Of a DNA stretch of 64,000 nucleotides, positions 1-9,202 are shown piece by piece. The notes under the pieces were generated by a model. The model saw only the letters and a list, made by a program, of their open reading frames with translations, was not told the origin of the DNA and did no database searches. The DNA comes from Paraburkholderia kururiensis JCM 10599 = LMG 19447 (GTDB taxonomy: Bacteria > Pseudomonadota > Gammaproteobacteria > Burkholderiales > Burkholderiaceae). Every line of letters starts with the position of its first letter. Within the stretch, counting starts at the first letter, position 1. The stretch is taken from assembly GCF_003986935.1 (NCBI RefSeq), contig NZ_RJZE01000008.1, forward strand, positions 62,001 through 126,000, given 5' to 3'. Position numbers and translations under genes: made by a program.

Positions 1-441
1 GGCGTGGTGATGTTCGTGTCGTTCTTGGTGCTGGCGCTGCGTTTCTGGCACCACAACTATCTGGACGAAAGCGACTACCAGTGGCTGCGCCAGATGAACG
101 ACGTGCTCGCTAATCGCGAGGACAAGCTGCCGCCCATCGGCCGCTACAACGCCGGACAGAAGCTGCTATTCTTCGTGATGGTGGCCTGCCTGCTGCTGTT
201 GCTTGCAAGCGGTGTCGTGATCTGGCGGCGCTATTTCTCGTTCTACTTCCCGATCGAAGTCATCCGTCTTGCCGCTGTCGTGCATGCCGCGAGCGCGTTC
301 GTCCTCATCATCGGCATCGTCGTGCACGTGTACGCGGCGTTGTGGGTGAAGGGCTCGCTGGGGGCGATGGTGCGCGGCACGGTTACGCTCGGGTGGGCGA
401 GAAAGCATCATCCGCGCTGGTTCCGCGAGAGCATCAAGTAA
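1..441 (+). CDS. fdoI: Formate dehydrogenase cytochrome b556 (gamma) subunit, 3' part
   Basis: The open frame runs in from the left edge, so the true start lies outside the window; about 146 residues remain. This subunit is the membrane anchor that passes electrons from formate oxidation to quinone through two b hemes. Two hydrophobic segments are visible (about residues 55-75 and 95-120). The second contains histidines in a VVHAA...GIVVHVYAALW setting typical of heme ligands, and the positively charged tail GWARKHHPRWFRESIK is typical of the family. The neighbours fdhE, selA, selB and selC support a selenocysteine formate dehydrogenase operon, whose catalytic subunit should lie upstream, outside the window. 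Confidence 0.88.
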   Translation, partial: GVVMFVSFLVLALRFWHHNYLDESDYQWLRQMNDVLANREDKLPPIGRYNAGQKLLFFVMVACLLLLLASGVVIWRRYFSFYFPIEVIRLAAVVHAASAFVLIIGIVVHVYAALWVKGSLGAMVRGTVTLGWARKHHPRWFRESIK

Positions 442-498
442 GCCGGGCACCGCGCCGGTATCGCCGGTTTCTAGAGGCGGCCGGCCGGTGCATCGTAG

Positions 499-529
499 GC
501 CGCCGCCCCCGCAAGGGCGGCGGCTTTTT
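499..529 (+). terminator. Intrinsic terminator between the fdh operon and fdhE
   Basis: A perfect 10-bp GC stem (499-508 with 515-524) encloses a 6-nt loop and is followed directly by five T residues (525-529). It should end the formate dehydrogenase structural operon, which suggests that fdhE-selAB has its own promoter or depends on readthrough. Confidence 0.9.
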
Positions 530-582
530 CATTTGAACTCTATGGCGCGCACGTGCCGTAGAGGGTTTGAAGAGGGACTGTT

Positions 583-1518
583 GTGGTTCAACGCATTCTT
601 GAGCCGGGCCAGATCGAAGCGCTGGACCATACCGCCATTGCCCGCATCCGTTTGCCCGAACGCGCCACGCTCTTCGCCACGCGCGCGGCGCGTCTGCGCA
701 AGCTTGCCGAGGGCAATCCCATTGCAGGCTACGTGCGTTTGATGGCTGTGCTGGTCGACGCGCAGCAAAAGACGCTGGAACAAGGCTTCTCGGCGCGCAT
801 GCCGTCGGCGGACGCCATCGCCCAGGCGCAGCAGCACAGCATGCCGCTCGTGCCCGCGCTTTCGCCGGAACGCGATACGGCATGGCACGACGTGCTGCAT
901 CAATTGCTCGATAGCGTGGAAGCGGCAGGCCAGGTCACGCCGACGCTGGCCGGCGTGCTCTCTGCACTCCGCGCGATGCCCGCGGACGAACTCGAACGCC
1001 AGGCCGACGCGATGCTCGCGCAGCGCTTCAACGAAGTGGCGCCCGCCACGGCGCCGTTCATCATGGCCGCACTGCAAGTGGTGTGGACCGATCTGGCGAG
1101 CCGGCTCGACGAGCGCGACATTCCCTATGTCGATACGCCCGGCGTCTGCCCCGTCTGCGGTGGGCAGCCGGTGGCGAGCGTCGTGCGCGTGGGCGGCCGC
1201 TACCAGGGCTACCGTTACCTGCAGTGCGGCTTGTGCGCAAGCGAGTCGCACATGGTGCGCGTGAAGTGCTCGAACTGCGGTTCGACCAAAGGCATCGCTT
1301 ATCACGGCATCGAAGGCGTGAGCGAGGCGCTGAAGGCCGAGTCGTGTGACGAATGCCACACCTACCGCAAGATCGGCTATCAGGAGAAAGACTTCGACTT
1401 CGAGCCGCTCGCCGACGACCTCGCGAGTCTCACGCTCGATCTGCTGATGAACGAGGCCGGGTACCGGCGCAGCGGGCCGAATCCGCTGCTGTGGCCGGAA
1501 GTGCCGTCGGACGAATGA
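583..1518 (+). CDS. fdhE: Formate dehydrogenase accessory protein FdhE
   Basis: 311 residues, close to the E. coli FdhE length. FdhE binds the catalytic subunit of respiratory formate dehydrogenases and is needed for their activity. The C-terminal half carries four CxxC-type pairs (CPVCGG, CGLCAS, CSNCGS, CDECH), the family's rubredoxin-like metal site. The start is GTG at 583; no ATG gives a better N-terminus. The stop (1516-1518) overlaps an ATG at 1515 that is in frame with selA, so coupling to selA is possible. It sits just after the terminator of the formate dehydrogenase operon. Confidence 0.95.
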   Translation: MVQRILEPGQIEALDHTAIARIRLPERATLFATRAARLRKLAEGNPIAGYVRLMAVLVDAQQKTLEQGFSARMPSADAIAQAQQHSMPLVPALSPERDTAWHDVLHQLLDSVEAAGQVTPTLAGVLSALRAMPADELERQADAMLAQRFNEVAPATAPFIMAALQVVWTDLASRLDERDIPYVDTPGVCPVCGGQPVASVVRVGGRYQGYRYLQCGLCASESHMVRVKCSNCGSTKGIAYHGIEGVSEALKAESCDECHTYRKIGYQEKDFDFEPLADDLASLTLDLLMNEAGYRRSGPNPLLWPEVPSDE

Positions 1519-1613
1519 CGGCGGGCCAGGGCGGGCAAAGACAAAACACGGAGAGGCGGGGCGTGGGCGAAGTGGCAGAGCATCAATCGGGCGAAGAGCG
1601 GGATGAGGGTGGT

Positions 1614-3092
1614 ATGAGCGGCTGCACGAGCGGCGGCCGTGACCTCAAGGCGCGGCTCGCGTCTATTCCCTCCGTGGAGCGCGTGATCGCGTCGGCTGCG
1701 GCGCAGCCGCTCGTTGCCGAATATGGCCGCACGCAGGTGCTTGCCGCGATTCGCGAGACGCTCGATAGCTGGCGCCGCGACGTCCAGACCGGCAAGCCGG
1801 CCGCCGCCGACAATGCGCCATTCGACGAGACCCGCGCCACAGCCGCGGCAGCGCAAGTGCTTGCCGCACGCGCGCAAAGCCGTCTGCGCAGCGTCTTCAA
1901 TCTGACCGGCACGGTGTTGCATACGAACCTGGGCCGCGCGCTGTTGCCCGACGAAGCCGTGCGCGCTGTCGTGCGTGCGCTCACGCAGCCCATGAGCCTC
2001 GAATTCGATCTCGCCACCGGCCGCCGGGGCGAACGCGACGACCTGATCGAAGCGCTTGTCTGCGAACTCACCGGCGCTGAAGCGGCCACCGTGGTCAACA
2101 ACAACGCGGCCGCCGTGCTGCTCACGCTTTCCGCGCTGGCCACGAAGAAGGACGTCATCGTCTCGCGCGGCGAACTCGTGGAGATTGGCGGGGCGTTTCG
2201 CATTCCCGACATCATGAGTCGTGCCGGCGCGAAGCTGCGCGAAGTGGGCACGACCAACCGCACGCACCTGCGCGACTACGAAGAAGCCATTGGCCCACGC
2301 ACGGGGCTGCTGATGAAGGTGCATTGCAGTAACTACGCGATCTCGGGCTTCACGAAAAGCGTCGAACTCGATGAACTCGCGCCACTGGCCCGCCAGCATG
2401 AGTTGCCGGTTGCGGTCGACCTGGGCAGCGGCACGCTCGTCGATCTCGCGCAGTTCGGCCTGCCCGCGGAGCCTACCGTGCGCGAGACCATCGAAGCCGG
2501 CGCCGACGTCGTGACGTTCAGCGGCGACAAACTGCTCGGTGGCCCGCAGGCCGGTTTGATCGTGGGTCGTGCCGACCTCATCCGCAAGATCAGAAAGCAT
2601 CCGTTGAAGCGCGCGCTGCGTGTGGGCAAGCTCACGCTCGCCGCGCTCGAACCGGTGCTGCAGCTTTACCGCGCGCCGGAGTTTCTGCGCGAGCGGCTCA
2701 CTACGCTGCGCCTGCTCACGCGGCCGGGCGAAGAGATGCGCGCGAGCGCGGAACGCGTGATGCCGGCGCTGCAACGCGCGCTGGGCGACGCGTATAGCGT
2801 GAGCGTAGAGCCGATGTTCAGCCAGATCGGCAGCGGCGCATTGCCCGTGGATGTGCTGCCGAGCTTCGGGCTCGTTGTGCGTAGCGGCGGCGTCCTGGCT
2901 GCAACGCATCCAGCCGCAGGCAAGCGCCCAGGCCGTGGCCGCGCGCTGATGAAGCTCGAAGCTGCGCTGCGCGCGTTGCCGCGGCCGGTGATCGGCCGCA
3001 TTGCCGATGATGCGTTGCATCTGGACCTGCGTTGCCTCGAAGCCGCGGACGAGGCGGCGTTCGTCGCGCAATGTGTGGAGTTGCGTCTGTGA
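1614..3092 (+). CDS. selA: L-seryl-tRNA(Sec) selenium transferase SelA
   Basis: 492 residues from ATG 1614 (E. coli SelA is 463). This PLP enzyme converts seryl-tRNA(Sec) to selenocysteinyl-tRNA(Sec) using selenophosphate. The N-terminal tRNA-binding region contains SVERVIAS and YGRTQVL; the core motifs [16 protein letters not shown] and [16 protein letters not shown] follow, and the PLP lysine is K306 counted from this start. ATG 1515, overlapping the fdhE stop, is in frame and would add 33 low-complexity residues; ATG 1614 was preferred because similarity to SelA begins there. The last bases overlap the selB start (GTGA). Confidence 0.95.
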   Translation: MSGCTSGGRDLKARLASIPSVERVIASAAAQPLVAEYGRTQVLAAIRETLDSWRRDVQTGKPAAADNAPFDETRATAAAAQVLAARAQSRLRSVFNLTGTVLHTNLGRALLPDEAVRAVVRALTQPMSLEFDLATGRRGERDDLIEALVCELTGAEAATVVNNNAAAVLLTLSALATKKDVIVSRGELVEIGGAFRIPDIMSRAGAKLREVGTTNRTHLRDYEEAIGPRTGLLMKVHCSNYAISGFTKSVELDELAPLARQHELPVAVDLGSGTLVDLAQFGLPAEPTVRETIEAGADVVTFSGDKLLGGPQAGLIVGRADLIRKIRKHPLKRALRVGKLTLAALEPVLQLYRAPEFLRERLTTLRLLTRPGEEMRASAERVMPALQRALGDAYSVSVEPMFSQIGSGALPVDVLPSFGLVVRSGGVLAATHPAAGKRPGRGRALMKLEAALRALPRPVIGRIADDALHLDLRCLEAADEAAFVAQCVELRL

Positions 3093-5011
3093 TTGTCGGC
3101 ACGGCAGGCCATATCGACCATGGCAAAACCACGCTGGTGCGTGCGCTGACGGGCGTGGATACCGACCGGCTGAAGGAAGAAAAGGCGCGCGGCATTTCCA
3201 TCGAACTGGGCTACGCGTACACGCCGCTCGCGAACGGCGACGTGCTCGGCTTCATCGACGTGCCGGGTCACGAGAAACTGATTCACACGATGGCGGCGGG
3301 CGCGTGCGGCATCGACTTCGCGCTGCTCGTTATCGCCGCGGACGATGGCGTGATGCCGCAAACGCGCGAGCACCTCGCGATACTGCAACTGCTCGGCGTA
3401 ACGCGCGGCGCAGTGGCGTTGACGAAAGCGGATCGCGTGGATGCCGCAAGACGCGAGCAGGTGCGCGCCGAAATCGCAGCGTGGCTCGCGGGCGGCCCGT
3501 TTGCGGACATTCCCGTATTCGAGACCTGCGCGACGATACCGAACGATCCCGGCGTAGCAGCGCTCGACGTATATCTGCGCGATACGGCCATCGCGTTCCG
3601 TGCGCGTCGCGACGACGGCCTGTTCCGCCTCGCTGTGGACCGCGTGTTCACGCTCGCAGGCCAGGGCACGGTCGTGACGGGCACTGTCTTCGCGGGGCGC
3701 GTAAGCGTAGGCGATACCCCGATACTCGCGCCCGCGGGGCGTGCCGTGCGCGTGCGCAGCATTCACGCGCAGAACCGCTCCGCGGATGTGGGCCATGCGG
3801 GCCAGCGTTGCGCGCTCAATCTGGCGGGCATCGACAAAGATGCCATCGCGCGCGGCGACTGGATCGTGGATAGCGCGCTCGCCAGCGCGTGCGAACGCAT
3901 CGACGTCGAACTCACGTTGCTCGACGATGCGGATCTCACGCTCAGGCACTGGTCGCCGCTGCACGTGCATCTCGGCACGCTGCATCGCGTCGCAAACGTT
4001 GCACTGCTCGAAGGCGACACCCTGGCGGCAGGGCAGACCGCGCGCGTGCAACTCGTCTTCGATACACCCGTCTGCGCGTTGCCGGGTGACCGCCTGATCG
4101 TGCGCAACGCACAGGCCACGCGAACCGTGGGCGGCGCGCGCGTGCTCGACCCGTTCGGCCCGGTGCGCAAGCGGCGCACGCCTGAGCGAATGGCATGGCT
4201 CGACGCATTGCGTAGCTGGCTCGATACCGGGCGGATCGAACCGCTGCTCGACTGCGCGCCGCGCGGCCTGACGCGTTCGATGCTGATGCGTCTGACGGGT
4301 TTGCCCGCGAATCTGCTCACGTTACCCGTCCATGCCATCGAGGTGCCGCTCGCGGGCAAAGACGGCGACGACGCGGTCATCATCACGCGCGGCCACTGGA
4401 CACACATGCGCGAGCAGACGGTGGCCGCGCTCGAGGCGTTCCACACGCGCTTTCCCGACGAACAGGGCCCTGACAGCGCGCGTTTGCGGCGCATGTCGGC
4501 GCCGCTCGCCACCGATGCGCTGTGGCGTGCACTCGTCGATGCCGCTGTACGCGATGGCCTCATCGCGAGGAGCGGGCCGTGGCTGCATCTGCCTTCGCAC
4601 AGCGTGGCGCTGGATGCTAACGAGGAACGGCTTGCCGGCGTGCTGCGACCGCTGATCGCCGCCGGTCGTTTCGATCCGCCCTGGGTACGCGATCTGGCTC
4701 GTACAACGAACGAACCCGAGGAAAAGGTCCGCGCGCTGCTGCGCAAGCTGGCGCGGCTCGGCGAGGTGTACCAGGTGGTGCGCGATCTTTTCTACCATCG
4801 CGACGTGGTACTCGAACTGGCCAGGCTCGTTGCCGGACTCGCGCGCGAACACGGAGGCGCGGTGAGCGCGATGACATTTCGCGATGCCACCGGGCTGGGC
4901 CGCAAACGCGCCATCCAGATCCTCGAATTCTTCGACCGCATCGGCTACACGCGCTTTCACCGCGATCTGCATCTGCTGCGCGCCGACAGCCGCCTGCACG
5001 AACTGCTTTGA
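3089..5011 (+). CDS. selB: Selenocysteine-specific elongation factor SelB
   Basis: 640 residues from GTG 3089, which overlaps the selA stop, so the two are translationally coupled. SelB is a GTPase that delivers Sec-tRNA(Sec) to UGA codons marked by a SECIS hairpin. GTPase motifs are present: GHIDHGKTT (P-loop, near residues 7-15), DVPGHEKLI (G3) and TKAD (G4). EF-Tu-like beta-barrel domains follow, then a C-terminal region of winged helices (about residues 400-640) that in this family binds SECIS RNA. It ends 3 bases before the converging cupredoxin gene. A longer frame starting upstream inside selA is rejected because similarity begins at [13 protein letters not shown]. Confidence 0.96.
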   Translation: MIVGTAGHIDHGKTTLVRALTGVDTDRLKEEKARGISIELGYAYTPLANGDVLGFIDVPGHEKLIHTMAAGACGIDFALLVIAADDGVMPQTREHLAILQLLGVTRGAVALTKADRVDAARREQVRAEIAAWLAGGPFADIPVFETCATIPNDPGVAALDVYLRDTAIAFRARRDDGLFRLAVDRVFTLAGQGTVVTGTVFAGRVSVGDTPILAPAGRAVRVRSIHAQNRSADVGHAGQRCALNLAGIDKDAIARGDWIVDSALASACERIDVELTLLDDADLTLRHWSPLHVHLGTLHRVANVALLEGDTLAAGQTARVQLVFDTPVCALPGDRLIVRNAQATRTVGGARVLDPFGPVRKRRTPERMAWLDALRSWLDTGRIEPLLDCAPRGLTRSMLMRLTGLPANLLTLPVHAIEVPLAGKDGDDAVIITRGHWTHMREQTVAALEAFHTRFPDEQGPDSARLRRMSAPLATDALWRALVDAAVRDGLIARSGPWLHLPSHSVALDANEERLAGVLRPLIAAGRFDPPWVRDLARTTNEPEEKVRALLRKLARLGEVYQVVRDLFYHRDVVLELARLVAGLAREHGGAVSAMTFRDATGLGRKRAIQILEFFDRIGYTRFHRDLHLLRADSRLHELL

Positions 5012-5014
5012 TGC

Positions 5015-5410
5015 CTACTTCACGACGATCACGCCTGTCATGTGCGGATGAATCGAGCAGAAGTACTTGTAGGTGCCCGGGGTGCTGAAGGTGAAGGAAA
5101 ACTTGTCGTCCGAATCCATGGGCGGCGACTTGAACGTGCGCGGGTTCGCGTCGTTGACCACAGTGTGCGCAATGTCATCGCGATTCACCCACGTGACGGT
5201 GGTGCCTTTCGTCACCGTGAGCGTGGCCGGGCTGAACGCGAAATTGTCGATATTCACCGTATTGGGCGACGGTTTGGCCGCGTCTGCGGCGAAGGCCGCG
5301 GGTGCGACGGGAAGCAGCGCGAGCGCGGCGCACAGGAGCGGTACGGCTGGCGTCATGACGTTGAATCGCCGAACCATGCGCGACGCCACGGCTTTCACGA
5401 AGGACTTCAT
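5015..5410 (-). CDS. Small secreted cupredoxin (plastocyanin/amicyanin-like)
   Basis: 131 residues from ATG 5410, preceded by GGAGA with a 5-nt spacer. A basic N-terminus and a hydrophobic stretch (PLLCAALALLPVAPAAFA) form a signal peptide. The mature part is a single type-1 copper domain: the first ligand His lies in DDIAHTVVN, and the Cys-His-Met set lies in the C-terminal stretch YFCSIHPHMTGVIVVK. It is probably a periplasmic electron carrier or copper protein. It sits inside the formate dehydrogenase/Sec region but on the opposite strand, downstream of the metallophosphoesterase and likely co-transcribed with it. No partner oxidase is visible. Confidence 0.9.
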   Translation of the reverse strand: MKSFVKAVASRMVRRFNVMTPAVPLLCAALALLPVAPAAFAADAAKPSPNTVNIDNFAFSPATLTVTKGTTVTWVNRDDIAHTVVNDANPRTFKSPPMDSDDKFSFTFSTPGTYKYFCSIHPHMTGVIVVK

Positions 5411-5497
5411 GGGTTTCTCCAGGATTTCTTGAGTGATGGACGGCACGTAGCCGTTCAAGGCAATGCGACATAAGGGCGATATCGACGCGAGTAACGC

Positions 5498-6511
5498 TCA
5501 CGCCCCAAGCGGCGAATCGACCAGCGCCAGGTCCGTGCGGCCCGGCACGAAATTCACCGTGCGTACGCCGAGCACCGCATGCAGGCGGTCTTCGGGTACC
5601 TTCATCGGGCCCGGCCCGGGACCGACGCCAGGCGCTGCGATGGGAAACGCCGTCGACATCGCCGAATGGAAGCTCACGTTGCCTTCCACCTTCTGGAGTA
5701 CCTGGTGAATGTGGCCGTTGAGTACCGTGACCGAACCGAAGCGCTTGAGGTAGCCGAGCGCCTGTGCGCTGTCGTCCGTGCCCCATCCCCATTCCGGATA
5801 TAGCGACCACAGCGGAATGTGCGTGAACACCACGATTGGCGTGCTGCTCGTGCGGCCACGAAGATCCCGTTCGAGCCACGCCAGCTGTTCCGCGCCCAGC
5901 GAGCCCAGGCCGCCGCTCTTCAGGTTCAGCACGTTGACGAGCGCGACGAAGTGCACACCGTTTTGATCGAAGCTGTACCAGCCCTTGCCGCCGGTGCCCT
6001 TCGAAAAGCGCTCGAAGAAGGGCTGGCCGTCGTCGATCAGCACGTCGTGCTCGCCGGGAATGTAGTGCACGTCGAGCCCTGCGCCACGCACGATCTGCTC
6101 GGCCGTATCGAATTCGGCGGGCCTCGAAAGTTGGCTGACGTCGCCGGTATGAAGCATGAAAGCGGGCGGACGAGGCAGGGCCTTGATCTTGTCGATGGCT
6201 TCTTGAAGCGTTTTCTCGGGCGTCGGGTTCGGCTGCTTGTTGAAGCCGATATGACTGTCGCTGATCTGCACGAACGTAAGGGCGCGCTCGTCGGAGGTGG
6301 CACCCCAGGCATCGCCGACGATGCCCAGCGTTCGCGGTACACCGCCGCTCAAGGTCCACGCGACGCCTGTGCCGGCCCACGCCATGCAGGTGAGGGCACG
6401 GCGGCGCGCCTTGCCGTGCCCCGTGAGATCGCCGGGCGGGTTTCCCAGGTCGTCGCCATGGCCCGCGTCCATGCGAGCGGGTGCGCGGTCGGGCATTTTG
6501 TCGTCGTTCAT
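5498..6511 (-). CDS. Tat-type exported metallophosphoesterase
   Basis: 337 residues from ATG 6511, with GGAGG upstream. A charged N-terminus of about 35 residues leads to ARRRALTCMAWAGTGVAW, which looks like a twin-arginine signal. The calcineurin-like fold motifs are complete: QISDSHIGF (D-x-H), HTGDVSQL (G-D), PGEHDVLID (G-x-H-D, replacing the usual GNHD), FTHIPLW and NGHIHQVLQ. The substrate cannot be told from sequence. A possible upstream extension to 6694 is rejected because it lacks a ribosome binding site and a plausible signal. The downstream cupredoxin on the same strand suggests a joint periplasmic metal or redox role. Confidence 0.9.
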   Translation of the reverse strand: MNDDKMPDRAPARMDAGHGDDLGNPPGDLTGHGKARRRALTCMAWAGTGVAWTLSGGVPRTLGIVGDAWGATSDERALTFVQISDSHIGFNKQPNPTPEKTLQEAIDKIKALPRPPAFMLHTGDVSQLSRPAEFDTAEQIVRGAGLDVHYIPGEHDVLIDDGQPFFERFSKGTGGKGWYSFDQNGVHFVALVNVLNLKSGGLGSLGAEQLAWLERDLRGRTSSTPIVVFTHIPLWSLYPEWGWGTDDSAQALGYLKRFGSVTVLNGHIHQVLQKVEGNVSFHSAMSTAFPIAAPGVGPGPGPMKVPEDRLHAVLGVRTVNFVPGRTDLALVDSPLGA

Positions 6512-6717
6512 CGTCGCTTCCTCCGGTCTTTCCGGTTGAGGGAGACAGCCGGCGTGTGCGGCGTCTGACTGTGATACCGGAGGTGCGCGCAGATTATTCC
6601 CGGCGCGCACATAGACAGGCAGCGTGCGATAATTCGGCGCTCGCAGGCGGACCGCATTCAAGGCGCGGCTTATGGCCGAACCGGATTCGACCACCGTCGC
6701 CTGCAGTTCTCTCCGAA

Positions 6718-6813
6718 GGAAGGCATTCGTATCCGGTGGTGCGGCTGGGCTTCAAACCCAGTAGGGGACGTCAGCCGTTCCCTTGTAGGTTCGACTCCTG
6801 CTGCCTTCCGCCA
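6718..6813 (+). tRNA. selC: Selenocysteine tRNA, tRNA-Sec(UCA)
   Basis: 96 nt including the encoded CCA. The acceptor stem is 8 bp (6718-6725 with 6802-6809), one more than canonical tRNAs and diagnostic of bacterial tRNA-Sec. The anticodon stem CTGGG/CCCAG (6745-6749/6757-6761) encloses a loop with anticodon TCA at 6752-6754. A long variable arm (about 6762-6785) and the T-arm GGTTCGACTCC follow. It completes the selA-selB-selC set and reads UGA in the formate dehydrogenase catalytic subunit. Confidence 0.97.
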
Positions 6814-7434
6814 CATGGGCTTTCCAGCCTGTTCCGCTCTCTTCCGCTGTTGTCCTCCAGGCGGCTGCACCGCCTCACGAAGAATTTCGTTCTCCATGGT
6901 TTTTTCCCGAGCCGGCGTTGCTGCCGACGGTCCAGTGCTCGGAAGGCTGGTCACTGGAGGCGATGTTGTCCGGCACATTGAGCGCAGCATGAACGTGATC
7001 GCCGCCCCGATGGCTGAGGGACTCTCGCATCGTTTGATACGGGTGTGCTGCCGGGGCCGAGGCTGGTGAAGCAGGTGTGGTTCTAAGGGCGCGCGTCCAC
7101 GACGGCGCCCCTTCTCCCAAGGTTCTTCTTCGTCGGACGCCCGAATTGGGCGGAATGTCGCGACAATGTTGGTGCGCCACGAAAACGCAGCAACACGCCC
7201 CTATTTAAGAGCAAAAAAACATTCAATTAATCGTCGCAGCGGCCGATAACGCATATAGGCCCTTTTCATCGAAAGGCCGTAAATGTCGATCAGGGTATTC
7301 ACGTAGGAGACGTCGTATCGGCGCGGTTGCGACGGTAGTATCTCTAGACTAATATCCACATCGCCTTTATCAGTTTTCCAGGGCCGGTCGACACAGTCTT
7401 TCCATCGATTGGTTGAGTTTGTCCGTGCAAGGAA
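6814..7434. other. Gene-poor segment after tRNA-Sec with possible IS debris
   Basis: About 620 bases with no convincing intact gene. On the minus strand, 6868-6909 encodes REKTMENEILREAV, close to a conserved stretch of IS2/IS3-type OrfA proteins, but only about 14 residues match. From 7200 on, the DNA becomes more AT-rich and probably holds the promoter of the GNAT gene. The 3' ends of tRNA genes are common integration sites, so this may be the edge of an acquired island. Confidence 0.4.
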
Positions 7435-8028
7435 ATGAGATATCAGATGGCCGATAGCATCGATGGCGCTCTGGCCGCCACGCAACAAGGCGTGGACGAT
7501 GCTGATCGTGTGCGCATCAGGCCTGCGAACGATCGTGACCGTGCCTTTCTGTATATCGTTTTCGAAAGCACGCGCGCGCAGGAATTCGCCCACGTAGGCT
7601 GGAGTGCGGAGCAAATCGCGGCATTGCTTGCCGATCAGTTCTCGATGCAAGACAGGTATTACCGGCAGCATTATCCGCACTGCCGTTTCGACGTCATCAT
7701 GCTTGGCGAGAATCCGATCGGGCGTCTTTATCACCATTGGGGCGGCAGCGAAGCGCGCCTGGTCGACATCGCACTGTTGCCCGTTCATCGCGGCGCGGGC
7801 ATCGGCACGCGGCTCATGCGCGCGTTCGTGGCGCAGGCGGCGGCACGGGAGATGCCCGTGATGCTGTACGTCGAGATGAACAATCCGGTGCGAGGGCTTT
7901 ATCGTCGGCTCGGGTTCGAGCCGACGGGCGAGAACGGGATTTACATGCAGATGCGGCGGCCCGTCATGCGGTTCGATGATGCGGATGTGACGGACATCGA
8001 AGGACTCGCGCAAGGCGATGTGAGCTAG
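7435..8028 (+). CDS. GNAT family N-acetyltransferase
   Basis: 197 residues. The acetyl-CoA binding loop is seen as VHRGAGIGTRLMRAF (about residues 118-132), preceded by the beta-4 strand LVDIALLPV and followed by LYVEMNNPVRGLYRRLGFEPTG, a full GNAT core. The substrate is unknown. An alternative start at 7447 (MADSIDG) is equally plausible; neither has ideal ribosome binding site spacing. It precedes the DUF6916, tail-collar and adhesin genes, so it may modify one of their products, but this is inferred from position only. Confidence 0.85.
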   Translation: MRYQMADSIDGALAATQQGVDDADRVRIRPANDRDRAFLYIVFESTRAQEFAHVGWSAEQIAALLADQFSMQDRYYRQHYPHCRFDVIMLGENPIGRLYHHWGGSEARLVDIALLPVHRGAGIGTRLMRAFVAQAAAREMPVMLYVEMNNPVRGLYRRLGFEPTGENGIYMQMRRPVMRFDDADVTDIEGLAQGDVS

Positions 8029-8163
8029 CGCGTATGCGTTTCAGCGTTCGATGAGCGGCTCGCTTGCGGACGGCTGCATGAAGTGAAGGATGCGACGGTA
8101 ACAACATAGAACACGGCCGGCAATACCGGCCAGATACATAACGAACAACGAGCGAGGGCTTGT

Positions 8164-8505
8164 TTGCTGTCCATCCCTACCCATGCCGAGTTGCTCGATG
8201 CCATCGGGCAGCGTTTCACGTTTGGCGCCGCCGACGGGCAAACCGTCGACGCGGTGCTGTTGCATGCGAACGCCGGCATTCCCATGAATGACAGTTTTGT
8301 CTGCTACGCGGCGATGTTCGAACTTCCCGCGGGCATTTCTCTTTCGCAGGACGTTTATCGCATCGGTTCACCCGCTGGCCGAGCGTGGGATTTGCTCGCC
8401 ACGCCGACGCGGCCCACCGAGGACGGACGATCGACGCTCACTGTCGTTGTGTACGCTCGTGCCGACGAGCTGGCCAAGGCGGCCGGCTCATCGGACGTGA
8501 CGTAA
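8164..8505 (+). CDS. DUF6916 family protein
   Basis: 113 residues from a TTG start (MLSIPTHAEL), with GAGGG upstream. The pattern THAELLDAIGQRF at the start, SFVCYAAMFELP in the middle and DVYRIGSPAGR before the last strands resembles the DUF6916 family, small proteins found beside tail-collar genes. No signal peptide, membrane segment or catalytic motif is seen. The function is unknown. It lies 33 bases before the collar gene and is probably co-transcribed with it. Confidence 0.75.
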   Translation: MLSIPTHAELLDAIGQRFTFGAADGQTVDAVLLHANAGIPMNDSFVCYAAMFELPAGISLSQDVYRIGSPAGRAWDLLATPTRPTEDGRSTLTVVVYARADELAKAAGSSDVT

Positions 8506-8538
8506 GACGATTTACCTTTCTTCGACAGGAGGCGTTCG

Positions 8539-9153
8539 ATGAGTGATCCGTATTTGGGCGAGATCCGCATGGTGGGCTTCAACTTTGCGCCGACCGGTTG
8601 GGCTCAGTGCCAGGGGCAATTGCTGCCCATTTCGCAAAACCAGGCATTGTTCGGGCTGCTCGGCACGTACTACGGCGGCAACGGCGTGTCGAATTACCAG
8701 TTGCCGAACCTGCAAGGGCGCACGCCCGTGGGCGTCGGGCAGGGGTTGGGATTGTCGAATATCGATATCGGCGAAGTCGGCGGGACGGAGAACATCGCGC
8801 TCACGACGGAGAACATGCCGCAGCACACGCACGTGGCGACGGTCTCCGGCGGCGGCGCCGTGACGGGTGCGATTTCGATCCCGGCGACGACGTCGACCCA
8901 GGGCGAAGGCGGTGTTCCGGGGCCGACCACGGTGCTCGGGCCATGCAATGCCGGGGGGCGGCCTGCATCGCTATACAGCACGGCGACCGACAACGTGACC
9001 AGCCTGAAGCCGTTCAACGTGAATCTGCAGGCCAGCGCGTCCACCGTTCAAAACAGCATCATGGGGGGCAGCGTTCCCTTCGCGTCGCGTAATCCGTATC
9101 TCGGCATCAACTTCATCATTGCGCTACAAGGGGTCTTCCCCTCGCGCGGGTAA
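8539..9153 (+). CDS. Phage-tail-collar domain protein (MdpB-like)
   Basis: 204 residues, with a strong AGGAGG site upstream. The N-terminal half is a canonical collar domain: YLGEIRMVGFNFAPTGWA, CQGQLLPISQNQALFGLLG, TYYGGNGVSNYQLPNLQGR and TPVGVGQG. A Gly/Thr/Ala-rich middle follows, and the end PYLGINFIIALQGVFPSRG is conserved in bacterial homologues. Such chromosomal proteins (microcystin-dependent protein types) are found without other tail genes, as here, where no sheath, tube, baseplate or capsid gene is present. The stop is only 49 bases before the adhesin start, so the two are likely one transcript. Confidence 0.92.
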   Translation: MSDPYLGEIRMVGFNFAPTGWAQCQGQLLPISQNQALFGLLGTYYGGNGVSNYQLPNLQGRTPVGVGQGLGLSNIDIGEVGGTENIALTTENMPQHTHVATVSGGGAVTGAISIPATTSTQGEGGVPGPTTVLGPCNAGGRPASLYSTATDNVTSLKPFNVNLQASASTVQNSIMGGSVPFASRNPYLGINFIIALQGVFPSRG

Positions 9154-9202
9154 CAGAGGAAGGGCGCGCCGCGCTGCGGCGCGCTTCAAAGGACATCAAG
9201 CG

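Noticed and set aside
529..1359. Long minus-strand open frame opposite fdhE
   Set aside because: GC-rich coding DNA opens antisense frames; the product is Arg/His-rich and fdhE on the other strand has clear metal motifs.
1380..3071. 563-codon minus-strand open frame opposite selA
   Set aside because: Its composition is typical of antisense to GC-rich genes, and selA is unambiguous on the plus strand.
7201..8013. 270-codon minus-strand frame opposite the GNAT gene
   Set aside because: No family resemblance; the GNAT core on the plus strand is complete.
8539..9153. Tail-collar gene considered as evidence for a prophage
   Set aside because: No capsid, terminase, sheath, baseplate, integrase or lysis gene is present on either side.
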